A stretch of 64,000 nt of DNA from Poecilobothrus nobilitatus. Taxonomy: Eukaryota > Arthropoda > Insecta > Diptera > Dolichopodidae. A program made the translations under genes and the position numbers. This document shows, one piece after another, positions 63,768 through 64,000 of this stretch (within the stretch, counting starts at the first letter, position 1; each line of letters opens with the position of its first letter). Location: NCBI GenBank assembly GCA_947095535.1, contig OX352774.1:41308496-41372495 (forward strand). The letters are read 5' to 3'. The notes beneath the pieces were generated by a model. That model was given only the letters and a program-made list of their open reading frames with translations, did not search any database and was not told the DNA's origin.

Positions 63768-64000
63768 AGCATGAAGAACAATTACTTACTGATTGTGAAT
63801 TTCAATTAAGATCAATGCAAAAGAAATGTAAAGAAAAAATTGAAGCAGCCGAAAAAGCAAAACAAGAAGTTCTTGAAAGAAATGAAGAATTAGAAGAACA
63901 AGTTGCTGAAAATGAAGGTTATAATGAAAGACTGAAAAATTTACAAGCTGAAGTAAGACAATTACGTGGTCTAACAAATGAACAACGCGAATCAATATCT
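63768..64000 (+). CDS. Coding exon 5 (partial): coiled-coil segment
   Basis: The exon begins by completing Glu1954 and runs open to the window edge, residues 1955-2031: HEEQLLTDCEFQLRSMQKKC, then EKAKQEVLERNEELEEQVAE and QAEVRQLRGLTNEQRESIS. The codon ends exactly at base 64000, so the gene continues beyond. The segment is still coiled coil, so the full protein is longer than 2,031 residues and may have a C-terminal domain outside the window. Confidence 0.9.

Noticed and set aside
62964..63995. Minus-strand frames at 62964-63233, 63388-63609 and 63786-63995
   Set aside because: They are antisense shadows of the coiled-coil exons, which have intact splice sites and phase on the + strand.

Overview
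This is an extremely AT-rich eukaryotic window, full of A/T homopolymers and TA/TATG microsatellites. It looks like an insect genome and most likely a fly (Diptera). The reasons are GT-AG introns, an asparagine-rich giant exon, tRNA-derived SINEs, LINE relics, and dispersed repeats with (GGAC)n runs followed by a terminal hairpin, a type I associate with dipteran intergenic DNA. The species cannot be named from the sequence. There is nothing bacterial: no operons and no CRISPR.

Only one protein-coding gene is convincing. Its ATG is at 42800 on the + strand. A 5.3-kb exon encodes a largely disordered S/T/P/N/Y-rich protein. The reading frame then continues, across a 14,820-base intron and three short introns, into a long charged coiled coil that is still open at base 64000. 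The five coding segments (42800-48114, 62935-63086, 63196-63330, 63421-63678, 63768-64000) join in phase to give 2,031 residues. I do not recognise the family with enough certainty to name it. Noteworthy motifs are a PP1-docking-like KAVRF, an IPI motif, a proline stretch, polyglutamine and a long acidic patch.

Bases 1-42,700 are intergenic or upstream non-coding DNA holding decayed mobile elements. These include an inverted-repeat element (839-1512) and two related elements with conserved ends, satellite-like interiors and terminal hairpins (4054-5632 + and 11236-13346 -), plus fragments at 2290-3130 and 22212-22417. There is a family of tRNA-related SINEs, two clear LINE reverse-transcriptase relics (14693-15930 - and 28211-28720 +), several MITEs and foldbacks, and two clusters of short palindromes with a GC core in otherwise AT-only DNA. 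The 16.7-20.4 kb stretch is almost pure A/T homopolymer but holds two small GC-richer islands that could be promoters.

The 14.8-kb intron is itself a landing site for elements. It contains a 540-bp MITE with a 6-bp target duplication, a 477-bp MITE with nested inverted repeats, a 1.5-kb inverted-repeat element, a head-to-head SINE pair, a 93-bp foldback, and a four-copy 146-bp tandem array whose variants alternate in an ABAB pattern.
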